A stretch of 64,000 nucleotides of DNA, taken from positions 682,001 through 746,000 of the forward strand of contig NZ_JAACFS010000001.1 of NCBI RefSeq assembly GCF_029051645.1. The letters are read 5' to 3'. Every line of letters begins with the position of its first letter. The first letter of the stretch is position 1. The position numbers and the translations under genes were made by a program. The notes beneath the pieces are model-generated. The model was given only the letters and a program-made list of their open reading frames with translations, had not been told where the DNA came from and searched no databases. This document shows positions 41,550-50,421 of this stretch, piece by piece. The stretch comes from Bradyrhizobium sp. CSA112. GTDB lineage: Bacteria; Pseudomonadota; Alphaproteobacteria; Rhizobiales; Xanthobacteraceae.

Positions 41550-42291
41550 CGGCGGCCACTCCGCCGAGATAGGCCTTGACGACCGCCGCATCGCTCAGCA
41601 CGTCCGCGGTCGCGCCTTCGGCGATCTTGCGGCCGCTGCTCATGACGATGCAGCGGTCGCAAAGCGCGCGAACGGCGCTCATCACATGCTCGACCAGCAC
41701 GATGGTGATCCCGTCCGCCTTCAACGATCGGATCAGCTCGATGCCGATCGTAAGCTCGGATGGATTGAGCCCGGCGAGCCACTCGTCGAGCAGCAGCAAC
41801 TGTGGCTTCGCGGCAAGGGCGCGGGCAAGCTCCAGGCGCTTGCGGTCGATATAGGTGAGGTCGGCTGCCGGCCGCCGGTCGTGCCCGGCAAGGCCGACGC
41901 GGTCGAGGAGGGCGTCGATCCGGTCCTCGGCCTCGGCGGCAGGCAGATGCGGCTTCTGGAACGCCAGCCCCGCCTTGATGTTCTCGCGGCAATCCATGCC
42001 GTCGAGCACGCGCACGAGCTGGAATGTCCGCGCCAGTCCAAGCCGGGCGATCCGGTACGAGGCGAGGCCCGCGATGTTCCGGCCCATCAGGCGGATGGCG
42101 CCGGCATCTGGGTGCAGCACGCCCGATATCAGATTGAGCGCCGTCGTCTTGCCCGACCCGTTGGGGCCGAGCAGGCCCATGATCTCGCCTTGCCCGACGG
42201 CAAAGCCGAGATCATTGACCGCGACCAGCCCACCGAAGGCGCGCCGCAGGCCTTCGACTTCGAGAACTCGCGTTGCGGTGTCCTGGCTCAT
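41542..42291 (-). CDS. Branched-chain-type ABC transporter ATPase (LivG-like)
   Basis: 249 residues. Walker A LLGPNGSGKTTA, Walker B LLLDEWLAGLNP; the signature is unusual (LTYIDRKRLELARAL in place of LSGGQ-type). This degenerate signature occurs in LivG-like proteins (normally LSYGQQR). ATG overlaps the permease stop (ATGA). Confidence 0.9.
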   Translation of the reverse strand: MSQDTATRVLEVEGLRRAFGGLVAVNDLGFAVGQGEIMGLLGPNGSGKTTALNLISGVLHPDAGAIRLMGRNIAGLASYRIARLGLARTFQLVRVLDGMDCRENIKAGLAFQKPHLPAAEAEDRIDALLDRVGLAGHDRRPAADLTYIDRKRLELARALAAKPQLLLLDEWLAGLNPSELTIGIELIRSLKADGITIVLVEHVMSAVRALCDRCIVMSSGRKIAEGATADVLSDAAVVKAYLGGVAADA

Positions 42292-43232
42292 GCGGCCACC
42301 CGCTGCGTGGTTTTGCCGCCCGGCGTCGTCGACCGCTTCTCGAACAATCCAGCGACGCCCCGCGGCAGCATGTAGACGATCAACAGGAAGATGCAGCCGA
42401 GGATGATCGTGAACGTGTTCGGAAAACGCGCGCTCAGGAGTTCGAACAGCAGGGTCAGCGGCACGGCGCCGAGCACCGGTCCCCACAGCCGGTGCGCGCC
42501 GCCGAGCAGCGCCATGATCAGCACTTGAAACGAGATCATCGAATTGAAGGCAATCGATGGCTCGATGTAGGTCCAGCGTGGCGCCATGATCGCGCCGACC
42601 AGCGTCATGACCGTGGCGCTGATCGTGAACAGCGCGACCTTGGCGAAGGTGGTATTGATCCCGCAATGCTTGGCGACGGTCTCGTCCTCGCCGATCACCC
42701 GCAGCGCAAAGCCGAGGCGGGAGCGCGCGATCAGCCAGCCCAGCAGGAACACCGCGGCCGCGAGCCCCAGCAATTGCCAGTAAATATCGGCCTGGGTGAT
42801 GTCGACGAAGACATAGCGCCCAAGCACGCGCGACTTGTTGACCTCGAACCACACCACGAGCTGGCGGATCAATTCGGTCAGCCCGAACGTGAAGATGACG
42901 AAATAGACGCCGCTCAGGCGCAACGTCGAGAGCCCGACAATGGCAGCCACGACGGCGCCGAGCGCCGCTGCGATCAGCAGCACGAGCGGCCAGGGCAATA
43001 TCTCGCCGAGCACAGCGACGGTATAGGCGCCGACGCCGAAGAACGCCGTCGTTGCCAACGAGACGTAGCGCGTAGGCCCAGAGAACATGCCCCAGGCCGT
43101 CGCGAGCACGGTATATTGCAGAAGGCTGATGGCAAGCGCGAGGTAGTAGGCGTTGCCAAGGCGCGGAACGAGGGCCAGCAGCGCGATTGCGGCCAGCGCA
43201 AGGAAACCGAAGCCGGCGACACGCGCGCTCAT
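42288..43232 (-). CDS. Branched-chain-type ABC permease (LivM-like)
   Basis: 314 residues with eight to ten helices. The conserved permease loop reads LGFALRVIGEDETVAKHCGINTTFAK (residues about 170-195). It ends in a positive tail. It overlaps the LivH and LivG genes by 4 bp at each end. Confidence 0.9.
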   Translation of the reverse strand: MSARVAGFGFLALAAIALLALVPRLGNAYYLALAISLLQYTVLATAWGMFSGPTRYVSLATTAFFGVGAYTVAVLGEILPWPLVLLIAAALGAVVAAIVGLSTLRLSGVYFVIFTFGLTELIRQLVVWFEVNKSRVLGRYVFVDITQADIYWQLLGLAAAVFLLGWLIARSRLGFALRVIGEDETVAKHCGINTTFAKVALFTISATVMTLVGAIMAPRWTYIEPSIAFNSMISFQVLIMALLGGAHRLWGPVLGAVPLTLLFELLSARFPNTFTIILGCIFLLIVYMLPRGVAGLFEKRSTTPGGKTTQRVAA

Positions 43233-44098
43233 CGCGTCGCCCTGCCAAACAGGCCGGCCGGCTTCACCAGCAGCACGGCGAGGAACAGGGCGAAGTTGAC
43301 GGCAAGGGTGAGGCCGGGATCGACATAGGAGGCAACCAGTGCCTCGCTGAGACCAAGCGCCAGCCCTGCGACCAGGCAGCCCAGCATGTTGCCGACGCCG
43401 CCCATCACGACGACGATTAATGCCTTCATCGTGAAGACCACGCCGGATGATGCGCTGAAGGTCAGGAATGTGCTGACCAGCACACCTGCCGCGGCCGCCA
43501 GCGCGCCGCCCAATGCAAAGGTCAGTGCGGAAGCTTGCGGCACGTTGATGGCAACGAGCTGAGCCGCAAACGGATCGACCGCGACGGCGCGCACCGCGGT
43601 GCCGGCTCGGGTACGTGTCAGCGCCAGATAGAGCGCGAGGCCTAGCAGGATAGTGGTCCCGAGCGCGGCGAGGCGGTTGGCTGCGACGGTCTCGCCGACA
43701 AACTGCACCGGGAAGGCGAGGAACGAATAGCTGTAATAGGCTCCGCCGAACAGCGCGAGCATCGAGCCCTGAATGACGAAGGTGAGCCCGAAGGTCGCGA
43801 GAATGCTGTCGACCTCGAGCGCGTCGCGGTTCGGCGCGCGGCGCACCAGCGGCGTCAGCAGCAATTTATAGATCGCAAAGTTCAGCACGAAGGCGAGGGG
43901 GACGACCACCGCCAGTCCGACAAACGGACTGATCGCCCAGCCCGTGAACAACCAATGCGATGCAAAGGCGGCGGCGATCAGAAACTCGCCGTAGGAGAGG
44001 TTCATGATGCGCGCAACGCCGTACTGGAGCGTGAGTCCCATGGCGATGAGCGCATACATGCCGCCCAGCATCAGGCCGGTCAGAATGGCGATCGTCAT
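43229..44098 (-). CDS. Branched-chain-type ABC permease (LivH-like)
   Basis: 289 residues. The start LTGLMLGGMYALIAMGLTLQYGVARIMNLSYGEF is the LivH signature. TRAGTAVRAVAVDPFAAQLVAIN is the ATPase contact loop. Forms the channel with the LivM-like partner. Confidence 0.92.
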   Translation of the reverse strand: MTIAILTGLMLGGMYALIAMGLTLQYGVARIMNLSYGEFLIAAAFASHWLFTGWAISPFVGLAVVVPLAFVLNFAIYKLLLTPLVRRAPNRDALEVDSILATFGLTFVIQGSMLALFGGAYYSYSFLAFPVQFVGETVAANRLAALGTTILLGLALYLALTRTRAGTAVRAVAVDPFAAQLVAINVPQASALTFALGGALAAAAGVLVSTFLTFSASSGVVFTMKALIVVVMGGVGNMLGCLVAGLALGLSEALVASYVDPGLTLAVNFALFLAVLLVKPAGLFGRATR

Positions 44099-44125
44099 GA
44101 CTGGACCGGCCGTGTTGGTTCGAGG

Positions 44126-45352
44126 TTAGGGAGCCACCCACGCCGGCTTCGGCACGATCGCGGCGCGCGCACCTTCGTTCTTTGCCGGAGCGATGCCGTA
44201 GAACTCGCCATCCTGCCACTGGCCGACCCACCAGTAGCGCGTCGGCATGTTGTTCTCGAGCTTGACCTTGCCGATCACGGTTTCGAACGTGCCCGTCTGC
44301 AGATCCTTGATCACGGCGGCACGGTCGATCTTGCCGACGCGTTCGATTGCCTGCTGCAGCATCTGCAGGCTGGCATAGGTGACCGCGCTCGCCCAGCGGT
44401 CTGGCTCGGCGCCGTTGGCGGCGGAGGCCTTGTGGCGGGCGAGATAGTCCTTGATCGCCGGGCTGTCGCCGCTCCAGCCGCCGATGCCCATGACGCCTTC
44501 GGTGTTCTTGCCGAACTTCTGGCGATAGAGCGGGAAGGCGGTGCCGACGCCGGTATAAAACACCTTCGGATTGAGCCCGGCGATACGCGATTGCTCGGTC
44601 AGCGCCAGCGTATCCGGCGGATAGCTGAAGGCAATGAAGACATCCGGATTGAGCGCCTTCACCTCGTTGATAATGGGGGCGAGATCCTGGGTGCCGATCG
44701 GATAGCTCTTGTCGTAGGCGAGCTTGAATTTTGCGTTGGTGAGCGCCGGCCGCGCCGCGGTCGACAGGTCGATGCCAAAGCCGTCGGCAATGCTGACCAT
44801 GGCCACGGTGTCGCCGATCTTCTTTTCGTCGCGCAGTTTGGAAAGCAGGTCGACGAGTGTTTTGGCGGCATCCCCGCTGGTGCCGAGCATCCAGAAACTG
44901 TTGGGCCAGCGTTTGGCGAGTTCGGGCGCGCGGTCGGTTACGGCAGTCGCGGCGATATGCGGATAGCCTTCGCGGTTGAGCGTCGGGCCAACCGCGAGAT
45001 TGAGACCGGTGCCCCATGGCGGCAGGATGAAATCGACCTTGTCCTGGTTGATCAGCCGCTCGAGCGCGCGCACGGCCTCTTCGGCGTTGGAGCGGTCGTC
45101 ATATTGCACGACCTCGATCGGGACGCGCTTGTCGCCGAGCTTGATGCCACCAGCGGCGTTCACTTCCTTCACCCACAATTCATAGTTGGGGATCGTGGTG
45201 ACAGCGGCGCCGCCGGTATTGGGCCCGGTGCGCGAAATCGCATAGCCGATCTTGATCGAGGTCTGCGCTTCGGCGATGGCGGTCAGGCCGAGGGTGGCGG
45301 CGCAGGTGGCGGCCGCGAACAGGGCGGCGCGCCGCGTCAGAAATGTCGTCAT
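44126..45352 (-). CDS. ABC transporter substrate-binding protein (LivK-like)
   Basis: 408 residues from MTTFLTRRAALFAAATCA, with a signal peptide ending near AIAEAQ. TSIKIGYAISRTGPNTGG and ELWVKEVNAAGG are type-I binding-protein blocks. Ligands of this family range from amino acids to aromatic acids. Since the operon ends in an aromatic-type aldehyde dehydrogenase, an aromatic ligand is likely here but not shown. Confidence 0.9.
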   Translation of the reverse strand: MTTFLTRRAALFAAATCAATLGLTAIAEAQTSIKIGYAISRTGPNTGGAAVTTIPNYELWVKEVNAAGGIKLGDKRVPIEVVQYDDRSNAEEAVRALERLINQDKVDFILPPWGTGLNLAVGPTLNREGYPHIAATAVTDRAPELAKRWPNSFWMLGTSGDAAKTLVDLLSKLRDEKKIGDTVAMVSIADGFGIDLSTAARPALTNAKFKLAYDKSYPIGTQDLAPIINEVKALNPDVFIAFSYPPDTLALTEQSRIAGLNPKVFYTGVGTAFPLYRQKFGKNTEGVMGIGGWSGDSPAIKDYLARHKASAANGAEPDRWASAVTYASLQMLQQAIERVGKIDRAAVIKDLQTGTFETVIGKVKLENNMPTRYWWVGQWQDGEFYGIAPAKNEGARAAIVPKPAWVAP

Positions 45353-45521
45353 GTTCTCCTCCCGGGGATGCTTCGGTGGCGCCATTGGCTGGCGCTCGTG
45401 ATCGCCCTGACGTTAGGGGAGGTCCCGGGAGGCTTGGAATTGGACGAAACCGGGGAAAGATTGTACTTTTCTGGCAAAGGCCCCGGTTTACTGGCGGCGG
45501 ATTGTCTCAGGAGGCGGGGTC

Positions 45522-46433
45522 ATGTCGGTATCACCGGCGCTGAACGGACTGCCGGTCGGCATTGCGCTGGCGGTGCGTGCGGAGGCATTTTCGGCATCGT
45601 TGGCGGCACGATCGTGGGCGGTCCGCCAGAAGTCCGAGCGCCGGGCGCATCTGTTGCTACTGCAATCGGATCGCGGCCGCGCCTCTTGGCACGGGACCGG
45701 CGTTGCGCTTGAAGCGCCGGCTTTGCTTTGGCTGCCGGGCAGCATCGATGCGACGGTAGGAGTTGGCCCGGGCGCGCACGGGTTTTTGTTGTCGGTAGAG
45801 GACGATTTTCTAATCAAGATCGTCGCCGGCAATGCCGAGGCGCTGCATCTGCGCAGGACCACCGAGCGTGTCGCGTTGATCGCAGGCGAAGCGCTTCCGC
45901 CATTTCTCGACACGATCGCTGAGTCATGCCGCGCCATCGTGGCGGAGCTTCGCACGCCGGGCTTTGGCGGTGCGACGCTGATCTCCTCGCATTTGCTGTT
46001 GCTGTGTTTGCAGCTCTGGCGGCTCAGCGCCTCGCACGATGAGCGTGACGAGATGGCTGCGCGGGGCGGTGGTCCGGCCCTGGTCGGCAATTTCCTGCAG
46101 ATGGTCGAGCTGCATTATCGCGACGGCTGGCCGGTGGCGCGCTATGCGGACGCGCTTGGCGTCACGTCGGACAAGCTGCACGCCCATTGCCAGCGCGAGA
46201 AGAACTGCGGCCCGCGCGCGATCATCCACGAGCGCCTGGTGCGTGAAGCCTGCACACGGCTGCAGCAACTCGATCTTCCCGTCGAGCAGATCGGATACGG
46301 TCTGGGTTTCCGCGATCCGGCCTATTTCAATCGTTTCTTCCGCAAGTATCGGGGGGCATCACCGGGCAACTATCGCCGGCAGATACGCTTGGAGCACGCG
46401 CGCAGCGGCCCCTCCTATGCGGCGTGGCCATGA
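45522..46433 (+). CDS. AraC-family regulator
   Basis: 303 residues. The C-terminal double helix-turn-helix reads GWPVARYADALGVTSDKLHAHC and VEQIGYGLGFRDPAYFNRFFRKYRGASPGNYR (ending near 288). The N-terminal ligand domain is cupin-like. It is divergent from the ABC operon across a 169 bp gap and probably activates it. Confidence 0.9.
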   Translation: MSVSPALNGLPVGIALAVRAEAFSASLAARSWAVRQKSERRAHLLLLQSDRGRASWHGTGVALEAPALLWLPGSIDATVGVGPGAHGFLLSVEDDFLIKIVAGNAEALHLRRTTERVALIAGEALPPFLDTIAESCRAIVAELRTPGFGGATLISSHLLLLCLQLWRLSASHDERDEMAARGGGPALVGNFLQMVELHYRDGWPVARYADALGVTSDKLHAHCQREKNCGPRAIIHERLVREACTRLQQLDLPVEQIGYGLGFRDPAYFNRFFRKYRGASPGNYRRQIRLEHARSGPSYAAWP

Positions 46434-46479
46434 AGCGGTTGTATCGCGGACTTTCAACCGGTGCGGGAATGCGTCCGCT

Positions 46480-46914
46480 TCAGCGCCAAAAATAGCGAAT
46501 GCTGACGTAGACGATGGCGAGGCAGATGAAAATCAGCGCCACCGGCAGCCGCGGTTTTGTCGCCTGGCCGGATACGGCCTGTTGTTTTGGCCGGGGGGCC
46601 GGCCGGCGGAAGGCGGTGACGTTGCCGGCATCGGTGGCCGGCTCGCTCGCGCGCGAAGGAATCTCGGGTGGCGTTCCGGAGCCGCCCATCTCGGCATAGT
46701 AGCTCTTGTACATGAGCTGGATGGTGGCCTCCGATGCGTCCGCCTCGGTCATCGTCGCCAGCAACTGCCGGTAGCCTTCAAGAAAGCTCTGCGCCTCGGT
46801 GGGCAGGGCAGAAAAGCCGTTGAGCTTGGCCATCATTAGCCAGGTTGCAAAATCTGCCCTCGCACGGGTATCGGCGCGTCGTGCAATCAACATATCGGCA
46901 GCTTTTGTCGCCAT
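46480..46914 (-). CDS. Hypothetical C-tail-anchored protein
   Basis: 144 residues. Soluble helical N-terminal part (MLIARRADTRARADFATW, FLEGYRQLLATM), a flexible middle and one C-terminal helix (ALIFICLAIVYVSIRYF). Family not recognised. Confidence 0.65.
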   Translation of the reverse strand: MATKAADMLIARRADTRARADFATWLMMAKLNGFSALPTEAQSFLEGYRQLLATMTEADASEATIQLMYKSYYAEMGGSGTPPEIPSRASEPATDAGNVTAFRRPAPRPKQQAVSGQATKPRLPVALIFICLAIVYVSIRYFWR

Positions 46915-46955
46915 GGCCCCGGTCGGTTCTTCCCTGCGTTGTTTCTATCTGAAGC

Positions 46956-47636
46956 TTAAGCGTTGCCGGTGATGAAGAGAAGCGCGCTGATCACATAACC
47001 GGTCAGTGTCCGCAGTATCGCCGAAATAACATCAAGATTTAGGCCGAGTTGCGCGCCGATGACAGGAAGCAGGATCAGAAGACCGATCAGGATCAGCATC
47101 CCGTAGGGTTCCAGGCGCGACAGCGGGTAAGCCAGCACCTGCGGCAACAGCCCGACGGCGACCCGGCCGCCATCCAGCGGCGGGATTGGCATCATGTTGA
47201 AGATCGCCAGCACGATATTGATCAGGAAAGCGTTTTTGAGGTTGTCCGCGGTCCATTTGGCGGCCTCTGCCGGCACCAGGGGCAGGGCGTGGAAGGCAAA
47301 CGCCACGACGATCGCCAGAATGATGTTAGTGGCGGGCCCGGCGAGCGCCACCCAGACCATGTCGAGCCGCGGATGGTTAAGGTTCCGGAAATTCACCGGG
47401 ACCGGCTTGGCGTAGCCGAACAGGAACGGGGAATGCGCCAGCAACAGCAGGCCCGGAAGAATCACGGTCCCGAACGGATCGATATGCTTGAAAGGGTTGA
47501 AGCTGACCCGGCCGAGCTGCCAGGCGGTATTGTCGCCGAGCTTGTATGCCACAAACGCGTGCGCGGCCTCGTGGAACGTGATCGCGATCAGGAGGGGGAG
47601 CACCCAGACCGAGATGGCATAGAGTGAGATGTTCAA
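46956..47636 (-). CDS. Site-2 protease family (M50) membrane protease
   Basis: 226 residues. HEAAH in helix 1 (residue about 22) and NMMPIPPLDGGRV near 165 give the zinc ligands of M50 intramembrane proteases. No PDZ domain. These small forms cut unknown membrane substrates. A palindromic repeat follows its start upstream. Confidence 0.9.
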   Translation of the reverse strand: MNISLYAISVWVLPLLIAITFHEAAHAFVAYKLGDNTAWQLGRVSFNPFKHIDPFGTVILPGLLLLAHSPFLFGYAKPVPVNFRNLNHPRLDMVWVALAGPATNIILAIVVAFAFHALPLVPAEAAKWTADNLKNAFLINIVLAIFNMMPIPPLDGGRVAVGLLPQVLAYPLSRLEPYGMLILIGLLILLPVIGAQLGLNLDVISAILRTLTGYVISALLFITGNA

Positions 47637-47664
47637 GCGGTCTGCCCCAGTTTGCGCGGCATCG

Positions 47665-47751
47665 TAGCCTGGATGGAGCGAAGCGCAATCCGGGAGCGGT
47701 CCATCCGCGTACGAAATAATCCCGGATTACGCTGGCGCTCCATACGGGCTA
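47665..47751. repeat. Intergenic palindrome
   Basis: TAGCCTGGATGGAGCG and CGCTCCATACGGGCTA arms enclose GCAATCCGGGA and TCCCGGATTACGC. A common alphaproteobacterial intergenic hairpin. Confidence 0.6.
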
Positions 47752-48138
47752 CGGAACCGTTTCCTGATATTGCGGCAGGCCGTCGTCAAGCCGCACCCAG
47801 GCCATCTTTTCCGACACCCAGATGTGTTCGGTCGGCGCGAAGGCGTTGCGGTCGTCGAAGGCGGCCAGTGCAACGCCGACCACGGTGCCGTTGGTCCGCC
47901 GGGAAAACAGCCTGGTACCGCAAACCTTGCAGAACACCCGGTCGAGCGCCTCCGATGACGGATAGCGCGCGGTGTCGCCCTCGACCGAGAGCGACCGCTG
48001 GTCGAACAGCGCACGGGCAAAGAACGGCGAACCCATCGCCTTCTGACAGTTGCGGCAGTGGCAGATGCGGACATTGACCGGCTCACCCTCGGCTTTGAAC
48101 CGGACCGCGCCGCAAAGACAACCGCCTTCCTTCATCAT
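47749..48138 (-). CDS. GFA family (CENP-V/GFA) zinc protein
   Basis: 129 residues. Zinc motifs GGCLCGAVRF, ICHCRNCQK and FCKVCGTRLF are those of glutathione-dependent formaldehyde-activating-like proteins. Substrate unknown. Two adjacent ATGs follow GAGGATCC. Confidence 0.88.
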   Translation of the reverse strand: MMKEGGCLCGAVRFKAEGEPVNVRICHCRNCQKAMGSPFFARALFDQRSLSVEGDTARYPSSEALDRVFCKVCGTRLFSRRTNGTVVGVALAAFDDRNAFAPTEHIWVSEKMAWVRLDDGLPQYQETVP

Positions 48139-48184
48139 TGGATCCTCGCGACTGGATTCGACATTTTGAGCCACCAGTTGCCTG

Positions 48185-48574
48185 TCATGCTTCGGCGATC
48201 GCTTCGATTTCCAATAGCCAGGCCTCCTCGAAAATGCCTGCAATGATGACTGTGAGCGCGGGAGCATGGTCTCCCAAGGCATCCTGTCGCGCTTGACGGT
48301 TTTCGAGAGCGAATTTTCGATCGGACAGGAAGATGGTGACCTTGACGAGGTTGCTGATGGTCATGTCCGCAGCTTCGAGCTGCGCAAGGACATTGATCCA
48401 TGCAAGTTTCGCCTGTGCACTAAAGCTCTCCGGCACCGTGCCATCGCGAGTCACGGGAATTTGGCCGCTGATATAAAGCCGCCGGGTCCCGTTCGTTGTT
48501 TCCAAAGCTTGAGAATAACCACCAACGGCCTCAGGTGCTGATTTGGCGTCTATCGATCGAAGTTGAACGGGCAT
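48185..48574 (-). CDS. RidA family (YjgF) deaminase
   Basis: 129 residues. YSQALETTNGTRRLYISGQIPV, then AQLEAADMTISNLVKVTIFLSD and a C-terminal variation (HAPALTVIIAG). RidA removes reactive enamines. The conserved Arg usual near the C-terminus (PxR) is not evident, so activity may differ. Confidence 0.85.
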   Translation of the reverse strand: MPVQLRSIDAKSAPEAVGGYSQALETTNGTRRLYISGQIPVTRDGTVPESFSAQAKLAWINVLAQLEAADMTISNLVKVTIFLSDRKFALENRQARQDALGDHAPALTVIIAGIFEEAWLLEIEAIAEA

Positions 48575-48608
48575 CAGAGGTCTCGTCTCGGCGCTGAGCT
48601 TCTACGGA

Positions 48609-49355
48609 TTAGTACGTCGCCCGGCCGCCGGAAATGTCGAATACCGCGCCGGTTGAGAAGGCGCAGTCTTCCGATGCCAGCCACGCGACCATCGCCGCGA
48701 GTTCTTCGACGAGGACGAAACGTCCTTTCGGAATTTTCGACAGCATGAAATCGATGTGCTGCTGTGTGAGCTGGTCGAAGATAGCGGTTTTCGCCGCCGC
48801 TGGTGTCACCGCGTTGACGAGGATGTCGTGCTGCGCGAGCTCTTTGCCGAGCGACTTGGTCAGCGCGATCAGGCCGGCCTTCGAGGCCGAATAATGCGCG
48901 GCGTTGGGGTTGCCTTCCTTGCCGGCGATGGAGGCGATGTTGACGATGCGGCCGTATTTCTGCTGCAACATCACAGGCACCACCGCCTTGCAGCAGATGA
49001 AGGGACCGTCGAGGTTGATGCGCAGCACCTTGCGCCATTCGTCTAGGTCGGTTTCCCACACCGTCTTGTTGATGCCGGCGATGCCGGCGTTGTTGACGAG
49101 GATGTCGATCTTGCCGAACGCCTTTAGCGTTTCGTCGCGGGTCTTCTCGACGGCGGCAAGATCGGAGACGTCGACCTTGAAGGCGGAGACGTCAGCGCCG
49201 ATTTCCTTGGCGGTCTTTTCCGCAAACGGCAGGTCATGATCCCAGATCGCGACCTTCGCGCCAGATGCGGCGAAGCGCTCGGCAATGGCGCGGCCAAAAC
49301 CCTGCGCCCCGCCGGTGACGACGGCGCAACGGCCGTTCAGGTCGATCTTGTTCAT
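48609..49355 (-). CDS. SDR-family NAD(P) dehydrogenase
   Basis: 248 residues from MNKIDLNGR with GGAGGG seven bases upstream. TGGAQGFGRAIA (cofactor), NNAG, active Ser in NIASIAG and YSASK. Probably a sugar or sugar-acid dehydrogenase, by its place beside an IlvD/Edd dehydratase. Confidence 0.9.
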   Translation of the reverse strand: MNKIDLNGRCAVVTGGAQGFGRAIAERFAASGAKVAIWDHDLPFAEKTAKEIGADVSAFKVDVSDLAAVEKTRDETLKAFGKIDILVNNAGIAGINKTVWETDLDEWRKVLRINLDGPFICCKAVVPVMLQQKYGRIVNIASIAGKEGNPNAAHYSASKAGLIALTKSLGKELAQHDILVNAVTPAAAKTAIFDQLTQQHIDFMLSKIPKGRFVLVEELAAMVAWLASEDCAFSTGAVFDISGGRATY

Positions 49356-49394
49356 CCGAAAACCCTCCACTTCAATCTAGCCGCATCTGCGGTC

Positions 49395-49559
49395 CGCTCC
49401 CTCGCCCCGCTCTTTCGCGGGGAGAGGGTTGGGGTGAGGGGCTGCCTCCGTGAATTCGGTAGGCAACATGTGCGCGGAAATATCCTGCCTTGCCCCTCAC
49501 CCGGAAACTTGGCTTCGCCAAATTTCCGACCTCTCCCCGCAGAAGAGCGGGGAGAGGTT
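49395..49559. repeat. Intergenic repeat with GGGGAGAGG arms
   Basis: CCCCGCTCTTTCGCGGGGAGAGG and, inverted, CCTCTCCCCGCAGAAGAGCGGGGAGAGG bracket the gap between two SDR genes. GGGGTGAGGGG and CCCCTCACC pair across the centre. Such elements are frequent in Bradyrhizobium. Confidence 0.6.
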
Positions 49560-49562
49560 AGA

Positions 49563-50297
49563 CTACAACGTCCAGCCGCCGTCGATGACATGCGCGACAC
49601 CGGTGGTGAACGCACTTTCGTCGCTGGCGAGATAGACGGCGAGCGATGCGATCTCCTCGGCGGTGCCGAGCCGTCCCATCGGCTGCCGCGAGATAAACAT
49701 CTCGCGTCCGTTCGGACCGGCGGCGGCGGCGCGCTCCAGCATCGAGGGGGTTTCGATGGTGCCGGGGCAGATGCAGTTGCATCTGATACCCTTGGCGATG
49801 AAGTCGGTAGCCACCGAGCGCGTCAGCGCTGCCACGGCGGCCTTGGTCGCGCCATAGACGTAACGGTTCGGCGCGGCCTTGAACACGCCGGCGGCGGACG
49901 AGATGTTCACGATCGCGCCGCGGCCATTTTCCAGCATGCCTGGCAGGAACGCGCAGATCGTGCGGTGCATCGATTTGACGTTGAGGTCGAACGAAAAATC
50001 CCAGTCCTCGTCGGAGCAATCGAGCACGGTGCCGTGATGCACAAAGCCTGCGGCATTGAGCAGGATGTCGGTCTTGCCGGCGCGCTTGGCCATGGCGGCG
50101 ACGGCCGCGCTGTCCCGCACGTCGAGCTTCGCCACTTCGGCAATGCCTTCGCCCTTGAGCGCGGCGAGCTTGGTCTCGTCGATGTCGGTCGCAAACACGG
50201 TCGCCCCTTCGCGCGCAAAGGCGACCGCGCAGGCGCGGCCAATTCCGACGGCGGCAGCGGTGACGAATGCGCGCTTGCCTTTCAGGCGGTCTGACAT
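49563..50297 (-). CDS. SDR dehydrogenase, 2-keto-3-deoxy-fuconate dehydrogenase-like
   Basis: 244 residues. TAAAVGIGRACAVAF, NAAG, NISSAAG and YVYGATKAA, ending GVAHVIDGGWTL. Sequence pattern is that of the DHRS6/2-keto-3-deoxy-L-fuconate group. It would oxidise the dehydratase product. Confidence 0.85.
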   Translation of the reverse strand: MSDRLKGKRAFVTAAAVGIGRACAVAFAREGATVFATDIDETKLAALKGEGIAEVAKLDVRDSAAVAAMAKRAGKTDILLNAAGFVHHGTVLDCSDEDWDFSFDLNVKSMHRTICAFLPGMLENGRGAIVNISSAAGVFKAAPNRYVYGATKAAVAALTRSVATDFIAKGIRCNCICPGTIETPSMLERAAAAGPNGREMFISRQPMGRLGTAEEIASLAVYLASDESAFTTGVAHVIDGGWTL

Positions 50298-50334
50298 TTT
50301 CTTCTTCCTTGAGCGATTGAGTATTGTTTCTCGA

Positions 50335-50411
50335 CGTCATACGCGGGCTTGACCCGCGTATCCATCTTCTTCGCAAAAGGATGGATTGCCGGGTCAAGCC
50401 CGGCAATGACG
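50335..50411. repeat. Intergenic palindrome between SDR and dehydratase genes
   Basis: CGTCAT...ATGACG outer arms, ATACGCGGG/CCCGCGTAT and ATTGCCGGG/CCCGGCAAT inner hairpins, with GCTTGACCCG-type loops. Confidence 0.6.
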
Positions 50412-50421
50412 GTCTTGTTGC

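Noticed and set aside
41542..43248. 568-codon frame covering LivG and the LivM gene
   Set aside because: Only the part from MSQDTATRV on is LivG; the first 319 codons are an out-of-frame reading of LivM. I do not treat it as a fusion.
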